From Acinetobacter wuhouensis (GTDB taxonomy: Bacteria; Pseudomonadota; Gammaproteobacteria; Pseudomonadales; Moraxellaceae), in the NCBI RefSeq assembly GCF_001696605.3, contig NZ_CP031716.1:3472001-3536000 (forward strand): DNA of 64,000 nucleotides. Direction: 5' to 3'. The notes below the pieces were generated by a model that was not told the DNA's origin, made no database searches, and saw nothing but the letters and a program-made list of their open reading frames with translations. Positions 19,236 to 27,770 of this stretch are shown one piece after another. The stretch's first letter is position 1. Every line of letters begins with the position of its first letter. Position numbers and translations under genes: made by a program.

Positions 19236-19464
19236 GACCTCTTGCGAAAGTTATTTTCGGCGAGATCTGAATCAATATTGAATGTTCCCTCTCCTTTCAG
19301 GATGAGAAACTTGGTTTCGCAAGAGGGAGAGGTTTTCTATTTAAAAGCCCTCATCCTAGCCTTCTCCCTGAGCCATATATGGCGCAAGAGAAGGAACTTC
19401 CAACATTCTTTTGAATATGTTTTAAATCTAAAATTTGAACATTTTTCGACTTATGCAAGAGGAT
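19236..19464. mobile_element. MITE-like element with 15-16 bp inverted ends and TA flanks
   Basis: The left end GACCTCTTGCGAAAGT and the right end, read inward, ATCCTCTTGCATAAGT match at 12 of 16 positions. A TA dinucleotide flanks each end (19234-19235 and 19465-19466), as a 2-bp target duplication would. The 229-bp interior has no transposase. It carries a CCCTCATCCTAGCCTTCTCC module that recurs near 36.5 kb. Ends, length and flanks fit a non-autonomous element of the IS5 or Tc1/mariner type; the family is an inference. Confidence 0.5.
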
Positions 19465-19467
19465 TAA

Positions 19468-19506
19468 TGATAACCATTATCAAATAATAAAATTCTCATA
19501 TATACT
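19468..19506 (+). promoter_or_regulatory. Fur box and promoter of the DUF4198-like gene
   Basis: TGATAACCATTATCA at 19468-19482 is a perfect 6-3-6 inverted repeat of the Fur-box type, in an A+T-rich frame. TATACT at 19501-19506 is a plausible -10, which places the box over the -35 region. Iron-bound Fur would block transcription. The box begins four bases after the end of the inverted-repeat element. Confidence 0.75.
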
Positions 19507-19557
19507 CCCTCACCAGAAAGCACTTTAGCTCAAACTTTATGCGAGAAGTTACTCCAC

Positions 19558-20367
19558 ATGAATAAATATATATTTTCAGTCTTATTACTCAGTTCATTTA
19601 GCACGCTAAATTATGCCCATGAACCTTATGTTGCTCCTCTTAGCTATATCACATCAAACACTCAAACTCCTGTGATCAGTGCTTATGCAGAACAAGCACT
19701 TCAGCCAGAATATGCATTAAAACAACCCGTTTTCAATATTATTCAGCCTGATCAAAGTAAGATCAGCATTGCTTCTGAGAGCACATTAAAGTCTGCCAAC
19801 CTGATTGATTTACCTCTCCCACAAAAAGGGACATATCTCATTTCAAGTCAAGTTTCTTTTCCTTTAAAATACGCACTACATAACAAAGAGTGGAAAAGCT
19901 TCTTTGACATGCCGGCTGATAAAGCAAAACCGATTAAAGAACGTGACTACGTTATTCCATCTGATTTTAAAAAAGCGCCTACACCTATAGAAATCACACG
20001 TGAATGGTCAATCCAAAGTTATATTTCTAAAGAAGAAACATCGCCCATTCAAAGCGCAATTGATTCGCCTATCCAGGTTGAATTCAAAACCCATCCCAAC
20101 AACATCACAGCGCAACAGCCGATCCAAATCAAAATTACAAAATATGGGCAAAGCTTAAAAGCACCTGAACTTGTTATTCGTGCTCAAGGGCAAGAAGAAG
20201 ATGAAGCAACCCATGTCACTGTTGATACAAGCGGCTTCGCAACTTTAAACTTCCCACATGCAGGTCAATACCTTGTTGAAGTCAGTGAGAAATCAGATAA
20301 AACTGCTAAACCAACCAATCAGTACTACACCATTATTAGCTTAGGTGTATTACCTGCTGTAAAATAA
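19558..20367 (+). CDS. Periplasmic DUF4198-like protein, probably iron-regulated
   Basis: A protein of 269 residues with a signal peptide ending near STLNYA, so the mature start is HEPYVAPLSY. Beta-rich C-terminal half with TLNFPHAGQYLVEVS, the Ig-like pattern of DUF4198 proteins, which are often linked with metal uptake and TonB-dependent receptors. No membrane helix apart from the signal. The Fur box upstream suggests induction under iron shortage. It is alone in its direction. The exact role is unknown, and the family call is from pattern recognition. Confidence 0.72.
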   Translation: MNKYIFSVLLLSSFSTLNYAHEPYVAPLSYITSNTQTPVISAYAEQALQPEYALKQPVFNIIQPDQSKISIASESTLKSANLIDLPLPQKGTYLISSQVSFPLKYALHNKEWKSFFDMPADKAKPIKERDYVIPSDFKKAPTPIEITREWSIQSYISKEETSPIQSAIDSPIQVEFKTHPNNITAQQPIQIKITKYGQSLKAPELVIRAQGQEEDEATHVTVDTSGFATLNFPHAGQYLVEVSEKSDKTAKPTNQYYTIISLGVLPAVK

Positions 20368-20384
20368 AGAAAATAATTTTACTT

Positions 20385-20417
20385 GAACCTTTCTCTTTTA
20401 GTAAAAGAGAAAGGTTC
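20385..20417. terminator. Perfect 16-bp hairpin between convergent genes
   Basis: GAACCTTTCTCTTTTA and TAAAAGAGAAAGGTTC are exact complements around a single G. It lies between the ends of the DUF4198-like gene and czcA. A T-tract is missing on both sides, so it may act as a bidirectional stop or as an RNA-stabilising hairpin. Confidence 0.65.
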
Positions 20418-20432
20418 ATTGATTCTAAAGCG

Positions 20433-23400
20433 TTACTTGATTTTTTTCTCATTCATCCAGCGGTAAATCACCGGCAGAACCACCAGTGTCAACAAAGTAG
20501 ATGACACAATCCCGCCAATGACTACAGTCGCCAATGGTCGCTGTACTTCCGCACCTGTACCTATTGCCAACGCCATGGGAATAAAGCCCAGTGAAGCCAC
20601 GCAAGCGGTCATCAATACAGGTCTAAGACGTAAAATCGCACCTTGCCACGTTGCATGGTAGACATCCATTTGCTGACGTAGCTCTTTAATAAAGGTCAGC
20701 ATCACCAACCCATTCAGCACGGCTACACCTGAGAGTGCAATAAAGCCTACACCCGCAGACATCGACAAAGGAATATCGCGTAACCACAATGCCACCAAGC
20801 CACCACACAGCGCAAATGGCACACCTGTAAAGACCAGTAAACTTTCTTTAACGTTATGGAACACTGCCATCAACAAAATAAAGATGGTGATCAGTGCCAG
20901 TGGTACAACCAGTTGCATGCGGGCTTTGGCAGACATCAGATTTTCAAACTGACCGCCATAATCCAGCCAGTAACCCGATGGCATTGGCTGTTTGGCTAAA
21001 GTGCTTTGCAACTCGGTAACAAATGAGCCCAGATCACGCCCTTCAACGTTTGCAGTCACTACGACCCGACGCTTACCATTTTCACGGCTGACCTGATTGA
21101 TCCCCTCGATGTTGTCGACTTTGGCTACATCCCGCAACTGAATCAAACCACCATTCGGAATCTGAATCGGCAAACTCGCCAGATGTTCAGGAGTACGCTG
21201 TGCATCATCCAGTCGAATGACAAAATCAAAACGACGGTCACCCTGTAAAATCTGTCCGACATTCTGACCGCCAACACTTGTTGCCACCAGGTCCTGAATA
21301 GCTTTTACCGATAAACCATACTGCGCAGCTGCTGCATGATTCACTTCGACATTGAGTAAAGGTAAACCTGAAGTCTGCTCCACATTGACCGCTGTTGCTC
21401 CTGAAATGGTTTTGATTTTCTGTGCAATGAGATTGGCTTGTTGATTCAGTACCTCCATATCATCACCGAAAATTTTCACCCCCACATCACTGCGTACACC
21501 TGAAATCAGCTCATTAAAACGCAGTTCAATCGGCTGTGAAAACTCACTGTTATTACCAGGCAAAGTATCCAGAAATGCGATCATGCGCTGACGTAATTCA
21601 TCAATCGTCTCTCGCGGATTTTTCCACTGATCCTTTGGTTTTAACAGCAATACCGCATCGGAAATATTCGGTGGCATCACATCGGTTGCCACTTCCGCAG
21701 TTCCGGTACGGGCAAAGATCGCTTTAATTTCAGGAAACTCTTTCAGCAATAACTTTTCGGTATTTTCCTGCATCCGCAAGGACTGTTCCAAGCCTGTACT
21801 CGGTGAACGCATCTGTTGAACTGCAAAATCACCTTCACTGAGCTGTGGTGAAAATTCACTGCCAATCTGTGTTGCTAAAACACCGGTTAGAAACAAAATA
21901 CAGACCGCAATCGTGACCACGAACACTTTAAAATCATAAGCTAAATTTAACAGTGCTTCGTATTTTTGCTTTAACCACAGCATCCAGCGGCTTTCGGTTT
22001 CCTTAACTTCACCATTTACAAACAGTGCTACTGCAGCAGGAACAAAAGTCACTGACAGAATAATCGCGCCGACCAAAGCCAGAACCACAGTCATTGCCAT
22101 TGGATGGAACAATTTGGCTTCCACACCTGACAATGCAAAAATCGGCAAATAAACCACCAGAATAATCAATTGCCCGAAAATGAGCGGACGACGTGCCTGT
22201 TTTGCTGCAAGAAAGACTTCCTTAAATCGCTCGGCACGGGTCAGTAAACGTCCTTTGGCATGCTGTGCTTCAGCCAGTCGACGGATACAGTTTTCCACGA
22301 TCACTACTGCACCATCGACAATAATCCCGAAATCGAGCGCACCCAAACTCATCAGGTTGGCACTGATTTTCTGTTCTGCCATACCTGCCAGTGTGAACAA
22401 CATCGACAGTGGAATCACGCATGCTGTGATTAAGGCTGCACGGAAATTTCCAAGGAATAAAAACAGAATGATAATGACCAGAATCGCTCCTTCTGCAAGG
22501 TTCTTCTGTACCGTTTTAATCGCTCGTTCCACCAGATCAGTACGATCATAAACAGTTTCAATCACTACACCTTTAGGTAAAGACTGCTGAACTTCCTTCA
22601 CTTTGGCATCGACTGCCTTCGCGACTGTTCGGCTGTTTTCGCCCATCATCATCATGGCAATACCGAGTACTGCTTCCTCACCATTGTAGGTTGCCCCACC
22701 AGTACGCAGATCATGCCCAATTGACACGGTCGCCACATCTGCAACACGGATCGGGTAGCCATTTTTATTGCTCAGCGTGACATTCTGAATATCTTCAATA
22801 CTGTTCAGCGTACCTGGTACACGTACCGTGAGTTGCTGACCATTGGTCTCAATAAAGCCTGCACCACGGTTTTCATTATTTTCCGTCAGTGCAGTCTGCA
22901 AATCCGACAATGGAATCTGCAACTGTTGCAGACGGCTTAAATCAGGTGTCACCACATAAGTTTTATTGAATCCACCAATCGAGTTAACCTCAGCAACCCC
23001 TGCCACACGTTGCAATTGCGGACGTACAATCCAGTCCTGAATTTCACGTAAATCCATCGCTGTATAGGGCGTACCATCAGGCTTTTTCGCATTCGGTTCA
23101 GACTTGATCACCCATTGATAAATCTCTCCAAGCCCTGTGGAAACAGGTGACATGGTCGGCGCAATACTGTCAGGTAATTCAGCCTGCGCTTCCTGTAAAC
23201 GCTGATTGATCTGCTGACGTGCCCAATAAATATCCGTGCCATCTTTGAAAATAATGGTGACTTGCGACAAGCCATAACGGGAAATAGAACGGGTCATTTC
23301 CAGTTTTGGCAGACCTGCCATCGCATTTTCAATCGGATAGGTAATTCGCTGTTCCACTTCAAGCGAAGTAAAACCTGTCGCCTGCGTATTGATCTGCACC

Positions 23401-23612
23401 TGTGTATTGGTAATATCAGGCACGGCGTCAATCGGCAGTTTTTGATAACTGTAAATCCCGACGCCAATCCATGCGACAATAAACAGCATCACCCAGATGG
23501 CATTTTTAATCGCAAACTGAATCAGCCGATCAAACAGACCTTCTGGTTTTGGAAGTGCCGATTCTGTATTTAAATCTTCAGTTTTAGCATCAGGAGAATC
23601 ATTAATGCTCAT
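20433..23612 (-). CDS. czcA: Heavy-metal RND efflux pump, CzcA type
   Basis: An HME-RND transporter of 1059 residues with the usual twelve-helix, two-halves layout and two large periplasmic loops. The motif DFGIIVDGAVVIVEN at about residues 426-440 is the signature of the CzcA group (Zn, Co, Cd) rather than CusA. It moves metal ions out through CzcB and CzcC with proton import. Its start overlaps the end of czcB by 11 bases. The coding sequence is richer in G+C and in CTG and CAG codons than the genes around the island. Confidence 0.94.
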   Translation of the reverse strand: MSINDSPDAKTEDLNTESALPKPEGLFDRLIQFAIKNAIWVMLFIVAWIGVGIYSYQKLPIDAVPDITNTQVQINTQATGFTSLEVEQRITYPIENAMAGLPKLEMTRSISRYGLSQVTIIFKDGTDIYWARQQINQRLQEAQAELPDSIAPTMSPVSTGLGEIYQWVIKSEPNAKKPDGTPYTAMDLREIQDWIVRPQLQRVAGVAEVNSIGGFNKTYVVTPDLSRLQQLQIPLSDLQTALTENNENRGAGFIETNGQQLTVRVPGTLNSIEDIQNVTLSNKNGYPIRVADVATVSIGHDLRTGGATYNGEEAVLGIAMMMMGENSRTVAKAVDAKVKEVQQSLPKGVVIETVYDRTDLVERAIKTVQKNLAEGAILVIIILFLFLGNFRAALITACVIPLSMLFTLAGMAEQKISANLMSLGALDFGIIVDGAVVIVENCIRRLAEAQHAKGRLLTRAERFKEVFLAAKQARRPLIFGQLIILVVYLPIFALSGVEAKLFHPMAMTVVLALVGAIILSVTFVPAAVALFVNGEVKETESRWMLWLKQKYEALLNLAYDFKVFVVTIAVCILFLTGVLATQIGSEFSPQLSEGDFAVQQMRSPSTGLEQSLRMQENTEKLLLKEFPEIKAIFARTGTAEVATDVMPPNISDAVLLLKPKDQWKNPRETIDELRQRMIAFLDTLPGNNSEFSQPIELRFNELISGVRSDVGVKIFGDDMEVLNQQANLIAQKIKTISGATAVNVEQTSGLPLLNVEVNHAAAAQYGLSVKAIQDLVATSVGGQNVGQILQGDRRFDFVIRLDDAQRTPEHLASLPIQIPNGGLIQLRDVAKVDNIEGINQVSRENGKRRVVVTANVEGRDLGSFVTELQSTLAKQPMPSGYWLDYGGQFENLMSAKARMQLVVPLALITIFILLMAVFHNVKESLLVFTGVPFALCGGLVALWLRDIPLSMSAGVGFIALSGVAVLNGLVMLTFIKELRQQMDVYHATWQGAILRLRPVLMTACVASLGFIPMALAIGTGAEVQRPLATVVIGGIVSSTLLTLVVLPVIYRWMNEKKIK

Positions 23613-24900
23613 GGCTCGCTTCTCCTTTTTCCAGTTCAGACTTCAGCAGGAAACTGCCTTGGGCGGCATATTGCTGTCCCTGAGTTAGACCAGACTGAAC
23701 TTCAATCCACTGACCATCACCTGAAACCTGCCCTAAAATCACAGACTGTGGGCTGAATTCAATTTTTTTATCATGTTCATGCGCCACAAAAACCGCATCT
23801 TTACCTTCAATTTTCTGTACTGCACTTTTCAGTACACGAATTGCCTGTGTTGAGCCTGCCTGTTGCAGTTGTACATTGACCATTAAGTTTGGACGCAGTT
23901 CAGTTGCATTGGAGAGAACTTTGGCACGAACCTGTAAACGACCTGTCTGTGCATCGGCTTCACTGTTCAGGGTTTGAATCTGTGCTTTAAATGCATTGCC
24001 CGTTTGCAAAGATTTAAATTCAATCTGCTGATTCGGCGCCAGAGTGGCAAACTCAGAACTTGGTGCAATAAATTCAAGCCACAACTGATCCAGCTGATCA
24101 ATAATAAACAGCTGATCCGCCAACTGGACATTTTCACCGATCACCAAGTCTTTCTTACTGATCACACCTGAAATCGGGGCAGTCAGTACATAACGACCAT
24201 TTGAACCTGAAGAAGCACCAAAGGCAGACAAACGCGCTTTGGTCGCCTGCACCTGTATCTGTGCCTGCTGATAAGCGTTATAAGCACGCTGATAATCCTG
24301 CTTGGCAGAAATACCCTGCGACCACAACTGACGCTCACGCTCATAGTCCTGCTTTGCCAGTTGCAGATTGGACTGTGCAATCTGTAAATTGGACTGCTGA
24401 TCGACCAGATCAGGTACCAGTAAAGTTGCCAGAGCCTGCCCTTTTTTCACATGCTGACCCAGTTCAACACTGACCGATTGCACATGACCACTGAATGCAG
24501 GTGAAACGTGCGCTTGACGGTCTGTATTCACGGTTAATTTAGCAGGATAAGACGCTGATTTACTCACAGCACCAACTTCTACTTTTGCAAGTTGCACACC
24601 CTGTTCCGCCATTTGCTGTGCAGTCAGACTGATTGCTTCGGCATGACCTTCTGCGTTATCACCACCTTCTTCATGCGCATGATCACCCCCTTCTTTATGA
24701 TCATGCTCCGCTTCTTTGCCATGCCCTTCACCGGCATGCGCTTCTGATTCACCATGTCCATCCATTTTAGCAGGTTTATTTTTACCTGAAATAAACAGCC
24801 CCAATGCAACCAAAGCAGTGATCACCAAAGCGATAATGATCAGCACTGACTGAGAGATTTTTCCATGTTGATTTTTCAAATTGTGTTTTAGATTGAACAT
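23602..24900 (-). CDS. czcB: Heavy-metal efflux membrane-fusion protein CzcB
   Basis: An adaptor protein of about 432 residues. One N-terminal membrane helix lies near residues 18-37. A histidine- and acid-rich segment at about 45-90 (for example HDHKEGGDHAHEEGG) should bind metal in the periplasm. Barrel-sandwich and alpha-hairpin domains follow (SPAFSGHVQSVSVELGQHVKKG and later YVLTAPISGVISKKDLVIGE). The preferred ATG at 24900 sits one base after the czcC stop; a start at 24915 would overlap czcC. It links CzcA to CzcC. Confidence 0.93.
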   Translation of the reverse strand: MFNLKHNLKNQHGKISQSVLIIIALVITALVALGLFISGKNKPAKMDGHGESEAHAGEGHGKEAEHDHKEGGDHAHEEGGDNAEGHAEAISLTAQQMAEQGVQLAKVEVGAVSKSASYPAKLTVNTDRQAHVSPAFSGHVQSVSVELGQHVKKGQALATLLVPDLVDQQSNLQIAQSNLQLAKQDYERERQLWSQGISAKQDYQRAYNAYQQAQIQVQATKARLSAFGASSGSNGRYVLTAPISGVISKKDLVIGENVQLADQLFIIDQLDQLWLEFIAPSSEFATLAPNQQIEFKSLQTGNAFKAQIQTLNSEADAQTGRLQVRAKVLSNATELRPNLMVNVQLQQAGSTQAIRVLKSAVQKIEGKDAVFVAHEHDKKIEFSPQSVILGQVSGDGQWIEVQSGLTQGQQYAAQGSFLLKSELEKGEASHEH

Positions 24901-24901
24901 A

Positions 24902-26299
24902 TTAATTTCCCTCACTCATTCCACCCACCACAGGCAATGCCTGCGTGTCCTGCCATAACGTCTGATTGATCTGTGCAATCGCATCTTTTGCCATGAGCTG
25001 ATCTGGTGCTAAACCTAAACTCAGACTTTCGGCTTCAATCGCACGTTGCCAACCATCTTTCAGTAATTGCACCTTACGCAGACGAACCTCCTGCAACTGC
25101 AAAGTCGCCTGCTGTACATCGGTCACGGCAAATTTCCCTGCACTAAACCCCATCAGGGTTTTACGCTGAACCTGTGTGGCGAGGGGAATTTGAGACTGAT
25201 CCACTTCTTTAAACTGCACTTCCAGGCCCTGTAGTTCGGTCAATAGGGTTCCAATCTGCAAAGCATTCTGTTTCAGATAAAATTCCTGTTGCTTGCCCAG
25301 TAAATCCTGTTTTGCCTGTGCAATCTCGACACCATACTGCTGACGATTGAAAATATTTAAGGGAATAGAAACCCCCACCACCAAGGCATTTTCAGTCGCT
25401 GTTTCAGCTGATCTGGTTCGATTCATGCCTAAATTGACTGTTGGATTTGGACGTGCCGATGCCTTGAGCTGATCAACGGTGGCTTTGGCTTGCAGTACCT
25501 GTAACTGACGTGATTTCTCCATCAGATTATCCGCAAGATAAGCCTGCACCTGTTGTGGAGTGGAACTTGGCCACAGTGACTGTGGGCTTAAACCGATACG
25601 GATGGACTTATCTGCATCGCCCCAGACATTGGATAACTGCTGTGTTGCCACCTGTAACTGCAAGTCTGCCTGACGGTATAAACGGACATTTTCCGCATGA
25701 CTGAGCCTGGCACGATCCACATCAACCTGCGCCACACTGCCCGCCTGATAACGTTTCTGAATCGCATTCAGATTTTCTTCACTGACATTGAGCTGTTCAC
25801 GAACAACATTGCGTTCCAGTTCAAAAATCGCCAGTTGTGACCACAGATATTTCACCGCCAGTTCAAGCTGTGCCTGATAAATGCGCTGATTCAGCACAGT
25901 CTGATCTTTGGCAAGTCGTGCCAGCTGCTGTGCAGATTTACGTTCACCAAACAGATCAAGTCGCTGAGAAAGTCCAATCGAAAGCTCTTTTTCTTCGTCT
26001 GAGCCAAAGCCCGCCTGCGCTATGGACAACTCAGGATTTATCCACAGCTTTGACTGTTTTATATTCGCATCGTTGATTTTTTGCAGAGTTAGCCACACAC
26101 CCTGCGACTGCTGATACTGCTCAGTTTTCTCAATTGCCTGTTGCAAACTCAGCTTTTGAACAGATGAATCTGCCCATGCAACCGATGACATTAAACTGAT
26201 GACAACAGTGCTGAGAATAGAATTCCGTATTTTAAATACAGCCTTTGATCCTGTTTCAGACACAGGTATCTCTTTTTGTATAGATACACTTTTAGACAT
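24902..26299 (-). CDS. czcC: TolC-family outer-membrane factor CzcC
   Basis: A protein of 465 residues with a signal-like hydrophobic stretch near residues 27-43 ending SVAWA. Two OEP repeats rich in Gln, Leu and Ala, predicted as long helices, follow. It forms the outer-membrane channel of the CzcCBA pump. It is followed by czcB after a single base, and it starts 59 bases after czcI. The N-terminal 25 residues before the hydrophobic stretch are longer than usual, so a start at a later Met or codon is possible. Confidence 0.9.
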   Translation of the reverse strand: MSKSVSIQKEIPVSETGSKAVFKIRNSILSTVVISLMSSVAWADSSVQKLSLQQAIEKTEQYQQSQGVWLTLQKINDANIKQSKLWINPELSIAQAGFGSDEEKELSIGLSQRLDLFGERKSAQQLARLAKDQTVLNQRIYQAQLELAVKYLWSQLAIFELERNVVREQLNVSEENLNAIQKRYQAGSVAQVDVDRARLSHAENVRLYRQADLQLQVATQQLSNVWGDADKSIRIGLSPQSLWPSSTPQQVQAYLADNLMEKSRQLQVLQAKATVDQLKASARPNPTVNLGMNRTRSAETATENALVVGVSIPLNIFNRQQYGVEIAQAKQDLLGKQQEFYLKQNALQIGTLLTELQGLEVQFKEVDQSQIPLATQVQRKTLMGFSAGKFAVTDVQQATLQLQEVRLRKVQLLKDGWQRAIEAESLSLGLAPDQLMAKDAIAQINQTLWQDTQALPVVGGMSEGN

Positions 26300-26358
26300 G
26301 ATAATGCCCCACTAAAATGAATATTCAGTGGTGGGTCAATATTTTCGGCTACCCCACC

Positions 26359-26832
26359 TTATAGCGGGGCGGATGCGGGCGGAGGATTGGGTAGGAATAA
26401 ATCAGGCGACTGGTACAGATTTTTCCAGTCGATAAAGGCAGATTCAGGATAAGCAACAAATTTAGGTTGATCAGCCTGTTGAGACACATCTGCCACGATA
26501 AAATGCGCAAATGAAGGCAAATGATCACTGTGATCATCTTCAAGATGATTCAGAAAATCATGTGCTTTGGCATCATTGAGATGATCATGAATGATTGATT
26601 GCGATAATTCATCATTGAAAATAGAGGATATCGAATGCTGTTGCTGATCTTGAGTGCAATTCGGGGCAACATGATGTCCAAAATGCGAGGGTATGAGTTT
26701 CGCTGTTGTTGATACGGTACTTTCATGGTCGCAAAAAGCCGCTGCCACATTCCACAAACTTTGGAACATGAACAAACTCAATAAGACTGTAATAAAAATA
26801 CCTGAGCGTTTCACAGGTGCTGCCTGATTCAA
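26359..26832 (-). CDS. czcI: CzcI-like periplasmic protein of the czc operon
   Basis: A protein of 157 residues with an N-terminal hydrophobic segment (FITVLLSLFMFQSLWNVAAAF) and then CDHE and FGHH. Further His- and Asp-rich stretches (DHLNDAKAHDF, LEDDHSDHLPSFAHF) and a proline-rich end follow. These features match CzcI proteins that precede czcC in Cupriavidus and Acinetobacter and are thought to take part in metal sensing or control. It is the first gene of czcICBA on the minus strand. Function in this organism is inferred from place and motifs. Confidence 0.78.
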   Translation of the reverse strand: MNQAAPVKRSGIFITVLLSLFMFQSLWNVAAAFCDHESTVSTTAKLIPSHFGHHVAPNCTQDQQQHSISSIFNDELSQSIIHDHLNDAKAHDFLNHLEDDHSDHLPSFAHFIVADVSQQADQPKFVAYPESAFIDWKNLYQSPDLFLPNPPPASAPL

Positions 26833-27063
26833 ATATTTTGTGAATATAGCAAACTTCTCAGCTGTAATAAAATTACATTCTCATTCTTCACTGATATTGT
26901 AAAAAAGTATGTTTATTCATCAATACGTAAAAAATGCAATTGACAAATTACATTATATTATTTGCAAAGTTTAAAAAATAAGCTAAATTAACTATATCTA
27001 ATCAATTTTTTCTGATTAGCAATCTCTTTTTACTTTGTTAATGGATTAGCAAGGAGGTTTTAT

Positions 27064-27417
27064 ATGTTGGTACATATTTTTAACCGTTTTTTAGGAGATT
27101 CAACATCTCGCCAAGCATTTGAACAAAATGCTTCCGAAGCTGCACTCGAAAAAGCCCAAGCCCATCATTTTGAAGATCAAAATCTAAGTTTGGATGAAAT
27201 CACCAATCGTAATGCGATGTGGTGTTATCTTCGAGCTGCATTACGTGGAGATCAAGAAGCTCAATATAAAATGGGTCTCAGTTATTTAAATGGTCAACTT
27301 GGTTTAGATCGTAGTTATAGTCATGCTGAAAAATGGCTTGAACAAGCGGCACATCAAGGTCATATCTCAGCACAAGAACAACTTAGAAAAGTTTATGACG
27401 AACTCGCCTTTTCATAA
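27064..27417 (+). CDS. Sel1-like repeat protein, copy A
   Basis: A protein of 117 residues with no signal peptide. Residues 70-110 hold one Sel1/TPR-like repeat unit: AQYKMGLSYLNGQLGLD, then AEKWLEQAAHQGH and AQEQL. Such repeats form helix pairs that bind other proteins. A paralog with the same layout lies at 52167-52565. An AAGGAGG ribosome site lies seven bases before the ATG. The gene stands alone, with a terminator behind it. Partner and role are unknown. Confidence 0.8.
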   Translation: MLVHIFNRFLGDSTSRQAFEQNASEAALEKAQAHHFEDQNLSLDEITNRNAMWCYLRAALRGDQEAQYKMGLSYLNGQLGLDRSYSHAEKWLEQAAHQGHISAQEQLRKVYDELAFS

Positions 27418-27770
27418 ATCCTAATGATAAATTCTAATTTTTTGACAAACAGAGTTCATTAGAGCTCTGTTTTTTGTTTCTCTGTTCTTTTTATGCCCAC
27501 ATAAATTTAACTGTCTATTTTCCATCCAGAACTTTAATTATTTAACTTTAAACTGGCTCAGTTATATGATAAAAATCACTGAATTAGTTAAAAATAAATA
27601 GAGTATTTACTCTAAAAATATTTTGTAAATTCAGATACTTAATACTAGTATTTTTATTTTTTTTGTATATTATTGCGCCCAACAAATATGATCATCTTTT
27701 ATACAATGCATGGTCAGCTTGAAACAACAAATACAGCACATATTCATTTCAGTTAATCAGGGAAACAGCT
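27418..27770. other. Intergenic region between Sel1-like gene and acr1
   Basis: A 353-bp A+T-rich stretch. It begins with the terminator of the Sel1-like gene; the rest must hold the acr1 promoter. I see no open frame of note and no clear operator. Confidence 0.55.
27448..27476 (+). terminator. Terminator of Sel1-like copy A
   Basis: AAACAGAG pairs with CTCTGTTT around a small loop, followed by TTTT. It lies about 30 bases after the stop. Confidence 0.8.

Larger units (their letters stand above)
19188..19557. other. Intergenic region with an inverted-repeat element and Fur box
   Basis: A 370-bp gap upstream of both czcD and the DUF4198-like gene. It holds the inverted-repeat element at 19236-19464, then the Fur box and promoter of the plus-strand gene. 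An open frame at 19242-19487 lies inside the element and has no sign of being a gene. Confidence 0.7.

Noticed and set aside
19242..19487. Open frame of 81 codons upstream of the DUF4198-like gene
   Set aside because: It lies inside the inverted-repeat element and extends across the Fur box, with no coding features.
22180..22551. Plus-strand frame of 123 codons within czcA
   Set aside because: It is antisense to the CzcA signature region and is explained by the biased codon use there.
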